A DNA stretch of 64,000 bases from Acidovorax sp. CCYZU-2555 (GTDB taxonomy: Bacteria > Pseudomonadota > Gammaproteobacteria > Burkholderiales > Burkholderiaceae_C): positions 1 to 64,000 of the forward strand of contig NZ_JAHCDD010000017.1 in NCBI RefSeq assembly GCF_018413525.1, given 5' to 3'. The number at the start of each line of letters is the position of its first letter. Position 1 is the first letter of the stretch. Below the pieces are notes generated by a model that was given only the letters and a program-made list of their open reading frames with translations, did not search any database and was not told where the DNA came from. The position numbers were made by a program, and so were the translations under genes. Shown in pieces: positions 61,003 to 64,000 of the stretch.

Positions 61003-61509
61003 ATGTCGCCAGCCACCCACACGCACCACCCCGAGCTGACCAAGCACCAGACCCTGGTGCTCAGCGCCCTGTCGCGTGAGGAAAGCCCGGCCAGCGCCTA
61101 TACGCTGCTGGCCCATCTGCAGGCCGAAGGCCTGCGCGCGCCGCAGCAGGTGTACCGGGCGCTCGACAAGCTGATCGAATATGGGCTGGTGCACCGGGTG
61201 GAGACGATGAACTCGTTCGTCGCCTGCGCCCACCCGCACGAACACCAGCATGGCCTGGTGGTGTTCGCCATCTGCGACCAGTGCGGTCATGTCGACGAGT
61301 TCTCCGACAGCGCGATCGAAAAGCGGCTCAAGGGCTGGTCCAAGGACAACAGCTTTCGCATGAGCGCGGCCACGGTGGAGCTGCATGGCCAGTGCCTGCG
61401 CTGCGATGGCGTGGCGGCGGCGGCGACCGACGCGCCTGCCGCGCCGGTTCCCGCTGTCGCCAAGCCCGCGCGCCGCGCGCGCAAGGCGCCGGCAGCCGAG
61501 CTGCCGTAA
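61003..61509 (+). CDS. zur: Fur family transcriptional regulator, Zur-like
   Basis: Ferric-uptake-regulator family protein of 168 aa. A His-containing N-terminus (THTHHPELT) precedes the winged helix (SAYTLLAHLQAEGLRAPQQVYRALDKLIEYGLVHRVETMNSFVAC). The dimerisation domain has HEHQHGLVVFAICDQCGHVDEF and the second CxxC in HGQCLRCDG, giving the structural zinc site typical of Zur. A low-complexity Ala/Pro/Lys/Arg tail follows from about residue 140. No znuABC or metal transporter gene adjoins it here. The zinc assignment is from motif pattern only. Confidence 0.88.
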   Translation: MSPATHTHHPELTKHQTLVLSALSREESPASAYTLLAHLQAEGLRAPQQVYRALDKLIEYGLVHRVETMNSFVACAHPHEHQHGLVVFAICDQCGHVDEFSDSAIEKRLKGWSKDNSFRMSAATVELHGQCLRCDGVAAAATDAPAAPVPAVAKPARRARKAPAAELP

Positions 61510-61518
61510 GGCCTCGCC

Positions 61519-62493
61519 TCAATCGGGCTGAATGCCCGCTTCCTTGACGACCTTGCCCCACTTGGCCAGATCAGACTTGATCAGCGCCGCGTATTCCTGG
61601 GGCGTTCCGCCCTGCACTTCTATGCCCGCGGCCTCGAGCTTGGCGCGCACGTCAGGCAGCTTGAGCGCGGCGTTGATTTCGGCATTGAGCTTGGCGACTA
61701 TGGCCTTGGGCGTGCCGGCCGGCGCCAGGAAGCCGCCGTTGGTGTTCGCGTCATAGTCCTTGAGTCCCTGTTCGCTCGCGGTAGGCACATCGGGCAGCGA
61801 CATGCTGCGCTTGCGCGTGGACACCGCGATGGCGCGCACGTTGCCGGCCTTGGCCTGGGCCTGGATGGCGCTGATGGTGTCTATGTACAGCGCGGTGCGC
61901 CCGGCCAGCAGGTCGGGGTGGGCGGCCGACGAACCCTTGTACGGCACCAGCAGCATCGGCGCGCCGCTGGCCATGCGGAACATTTCCGCGGCCATTTCCT
62001 GGGCGCTGCCGCGGCCCGATGTTGCCACCTTGGCCTCGTTCGGGTTGGCTTTCATCCAGGCGACGAACTCGGGCAGCGTCTTGGCCGGAATCTGCGGGTA
62101 GATGGCGAACACCAGCGGCACTTCATGCGTGTAGACGATGGGCTCGAAGCTTTTCTCCGGGTCCCAGCCCAGGTGCTTGAACAGGAACTTGTTGATGTTG
62201 TGGCTGCCGCCCACGATGCCTATGGTGTAGCCGTCGGGCGCGGCCTTGGCGAGCGCGTCCGTGCCCAGGTTGTTGGAGGCACCGGGCCGGTTGTCGACGA
62301 CCACGGCCTGGCCCATGGACGCGCCGATCTTGTCGCCCACGACGCGCGCAATGGTGTCGATCGCTCCGCCCGGAGGGGCTGGAACGATGATCTTGATGGG
62401 CCGCGTCGGGTAGTTCTGCGCCGAGGCCAGTGTGGGGGCCAGGGCCAGGGCGGCCGTCGCGGCCAGGATCTTGAAAAGTGCTGTGCGTTGCAT
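61519..62493 (-). CDS. Bug-family tripartite tricarboxylate transporter substrate-binding protein
   Basis: Periplasmic receptor (324 aa). Signal peptide FKILAATAALALAPTLASAQ, then IKIIVPAPPGGAIDTIARVVGDKIG, VVDNRPGASNNLGTDALAK, DGYTIGIVGGSHNINK and LVPYKGSSAAHPDLLAGRTALYI. It is convergent with zur, 9 bp between stops. Downstream of it on the minus strand nothing follows. Upstream (62569 onward) lie an SDR and a fumarylacetoacetate-hydrolase gene on the same strand, so the three probably form one catabolic operon. Confidence 0.93.
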   Translation of the reverse strand: MQRTALFKILAATAALALAPTLASAQNYPTRPIKIIVPAPPGGAIDTIARVVGDKIGASMGQAVVVDNRPGASNNLGTDALAKAAPDGYTIGIVGGSHNINKFLFKHLGWDPEKSFEPIVYTHEVPLVFAIYPQIPAKTLPEFVAWMKANPNEAKVATSGRGSAQEMAAEMFRMASGAPMLLVPYKGSSAAHPDLLAGRTALYIDTISAIQAQAKAGNVRAIAVSTRKRSMSLPDVPTASEQGLKDYDANTNGGFLAPAGTPKAIVAKLNAEINAALKLPDVRAKLEAAGIEVQGGTPQEYAALIKSDLAKWGKVVKEAGIQPD

Positions 62494-62568
62494 GCTTGTC
62501 TCCGTTTATGGTTTTGTCTATTTTCTTCAAGCGCCACGGTCGGGCGCTACACGCTTGTCATCCGGCCT

Positions 62569-63342
62569 TCAGCCACGGCCCGCGAAGGGCATGGCGCTGG
62601 CCATGATGGTCATGTTCAGGATGTTGGCTTCGAGCGGCAACGCGGCCACATGGCGCACGGCGTTGGCCACATGGCTGGCGTCCATCATCGGTTCGGGAGC
62701 GGTCGTGCCATTGGCCTGCAGCACGCCGCGCGTCATGCGCTGCGACAGCTCGGTCAGCGCATTGCCGATGTCGATCTGGCTGGCAACGATGTTCCAGGCG
62801 CGCCCGTCGAGGGCCAGCGCCTTGGTCAGGCCCGCGACCGCGTGCTTGCTCATGGTGTAGGGCGCGGTGAACGGCCGCGGCGTGTAGGCCGAGATCGAGC
62901 CGTTGTTGATGATGCGTCCGCCCTGGGGCGACTGGCGGCGCATCAGGCCGAAGGCCGCGCGCGCGCACAGGAACATGCCCGAGACGTTGGTGTTCAGCAC
63001 GCTGAACCATTTGTCCAGCGGCAGCTCGTCGATGGGCACGGCCGGGGCGTTGACGCCGGCGTTGTTGAACAGCACGTCGAGCCGGCCGAAGCGCTTTTCT
63101 ATCGCATCGAACAGCGCCTGCACGCTGTCGGGGTCGGTGACATCGGTGGGCACGGCCAGCGCGGTCTGGCCGGGCGCCGTCGCGCCGCGCGCCGCGGCCG
63201 CATCGGCCAGCGCCTGCAGCGGTTCGGCGCGCCGGCCGGCCAGCACCACGCTCCAGCCGTCTTCGAGCAGCGCGAGCGCCGAGGCACGGCCCACGCCGCT
63301 GCCGGCGCCGGTGACCAGCGCGATCTTTGGTGAAGTGTTCAA
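62569..63342 (-). CDS. SDR family oxidoreductase
   Basis: Short-chain dehydrogenase/reductase of 257 aa: [75 protein letters not shown] with the catalytic Ser, Tyr and Lys. The C-terminal region ([25 protein letters not shown]) matches sorbitol/gluconate-dehydrogenase-like SDRs that act on hydroxy acids. It lies 13 bp after the fumarylacetoacetate-hydrolase gene and 75 bp before the Bug receptor gene. Confidence 0.93.
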   Translation of the reverse strand: MNTSPKIALVTGAGSGVGRASALALLEDGWSVVLAGRRAEPLQALADAAAARGATAPGQTALAVPTDVTDPDSVQALFDAIEKRFGRLDVLFNNAGVNAPAVPIDELPLDKWFSVLNTNVSGMFLCARAAFGLMRRQSPQGGRIINNGSISAYTPRPFTAPYTMSKHAVAGLTKALALDGRAWNIVASQIDIGNALTELSQRMTRGVLQANGTTAPEPMMDASHVANAVRHVAALPLEANILNMTIMASAMPFAGRG

Positions 63343-63355
63343 GGGGAAGCTCCTG

Positions 63356-64000
63356 TCATGGTTGATGAATGTCCGTCGCGCCCCGGTCTGCGGGACTGCC
63401 CACGGTCATGGAAAACTGGCCTATGCCCGCGACGCCTCCCGTGACGACATCGCCGGGCGAAAGCGGGCCCACGCCCACGGGCGTGCCGGTGAAGATCAGA
63501 TCGCCGGGCAGCAGCGTGACTGAACGCGACAGCATGGCCACCAGTTCGGGCACGGACCACAGCAGGTCGGACACATCGGCGCGCTGGCGATCGACGCCGT
63601 TGACCTTGAGCCATACCGCACCCAGTCTCGGATGGCCCAGGGTGTCGGCCGGCACCAGCGGCGTGCAGGGCGCGGAGTGATCGAAGGCCTTGGCCGGCTC
63701 CCAGGGGCCGCCGGCCTGCTTGGCCTGCTGCTGCAGATCGCGCCGCGTGAGGTCCAGCCCCGCGGCATAGCCCCAGATATGCGATTCGGCCTGGGCCGCG
63801 TCGATGTCGCGGCCGCCGCGGCCCATGGCCACCACCAGTTCGATCTCATGGCAGAACTCGCGCGTCGAGGGCGGATAGGGCAGCGCGCCGTGCGCGGCGC
63901 AGACCGCGCTCGCGGGCTTCATGAACCAGGCGGGCATCTGCGTGGGCGCGGCCTCATTGGCCGACCAGCGGTAGTTGCGGCCTATGCAGAACACGCGGCC
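63356..64000 (-). CDS. Fumarylacetoacetate hydrolase family protein, 5' truncated by window end
   Basis: Fumarylpyruvate/fumarylacetoacetate hydrolase-family enzyme; about 214 residues are visible. The opening [13 protein letters not shown] is normally preceded by 15-25 residues, so the true start is beyond 64000. Metal-binding acidic residues appear in [11 protein letters not shown], with [28 protein letters not shown] and [33 protein letters not shown]. Enzymes of this type hydrolyse fumarylpyruvate or decarboxylate/hydrate related acids in aromatic catabolism. It leads the SDR and Bug receptor genes. Confidence 0.94.
   Translation of the reverse strand, partial: GRVFCIGRNYRWSANEAAPTQMPAWFMKPASAVCAAHGALPYPPSTREFCHEIELVVAMGRGGRDIDAAQAESHIWGYAAGLDLTRRDLQQQAKQAGGPWEPAKAFDHSAPCTPLVPADTLGHPRLGAVWLKVNGVDRQRADVSDLLWSVPELVAMLSRSVTLLPGDLIFTGTPVGVGPLSPGDVVTGGVAGIGQFSMTVGSPADRGATDIHQP

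Overview
The window is GC-rich, gene-dense chromosomal DNA of a Gram-negative betaproteobacterium, most likely order Burkholderiales and close to Comamonadaceae/Alcaligenaceae. The evidence is eight intact Bug/TctC-type periplasmic receptors plus one remnant, an aerobic (CobN-type) cobalamin pathway, LysR/GntR-regulated catabolic modules and TonB receptors. No rRNA, tRNA, CRISPR array, transposase or phage gene is visible. This assignment is inferred from gene content, since no search could be run.

Layout. 1-7394: 3' end of etfA, a Bug receptor, a methyl-accepting chemotaxis protein, a nitronate monooxygenase, and an alcohol-dehydrogenase-like gene divergent from a LysR gene. 7404-16882: a divergent catabolic locus. 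Leftward run a beta-propeller lactonase, two Bug receptors and TctB/TctA. Rightward run an aconitase, a GntR regulator and a signal-less substrate-binding-domain protein, with a palindrome between the two arms. 16997-18927: a low-GC ankyrin-repeat gene followed by a decayed mosaic of Bug and substrate-binding-protein fragments. 19158-28286: a ChaA-like Ca2+/H+ antiporter behind a structured leader, Bug receptors, a Fur-boxed TonB receptor and a TctDE-like two-component pair.

28273-44481 is the cobalamin/metal region. A minus-strand cobalamin riboswitch precedes cobO, a BtuFCD-type ABC transporter, cobW, cobN and chlD. The chlD gene is split by a -1 frame transition carrying a complete programmed-frameshift signal: an upstream SD-like GGAGGGG, the slippery heptamer A AAA AAA and a 10-bp-stem hairpin 6 nt downstream. 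About 1 kb away a second, plus-strand cobalamin riboswitch precedes another BtuFCD-type transporter, a pseudoazurin and an OprD-type porin. That set looks like a B12-repressed uptake system with a porin where BtuB would be expected.

44603-64000: an orphan RelB/DinJ antitoxin; an Ada protein lacking three of four Zn cysteines; VOC, GNAT and alpha/beta-hydrolase genes; a Bug/LysR divergent pair with a clear LysR box; a dienelactone hydrolase; and a FecI-FecR-TonB receptor surface-signalling system under a Fur box. These are followed by a two-subunit molybdenum hydroxylase operon with its LysR gene and an identical-armed LysR box, a LysR/SDR divergent pair, a Zur-like regulator, a Bug receptor, a second SDR, and a fumarylacetoacetate-hydrolase gene cut by the window end.
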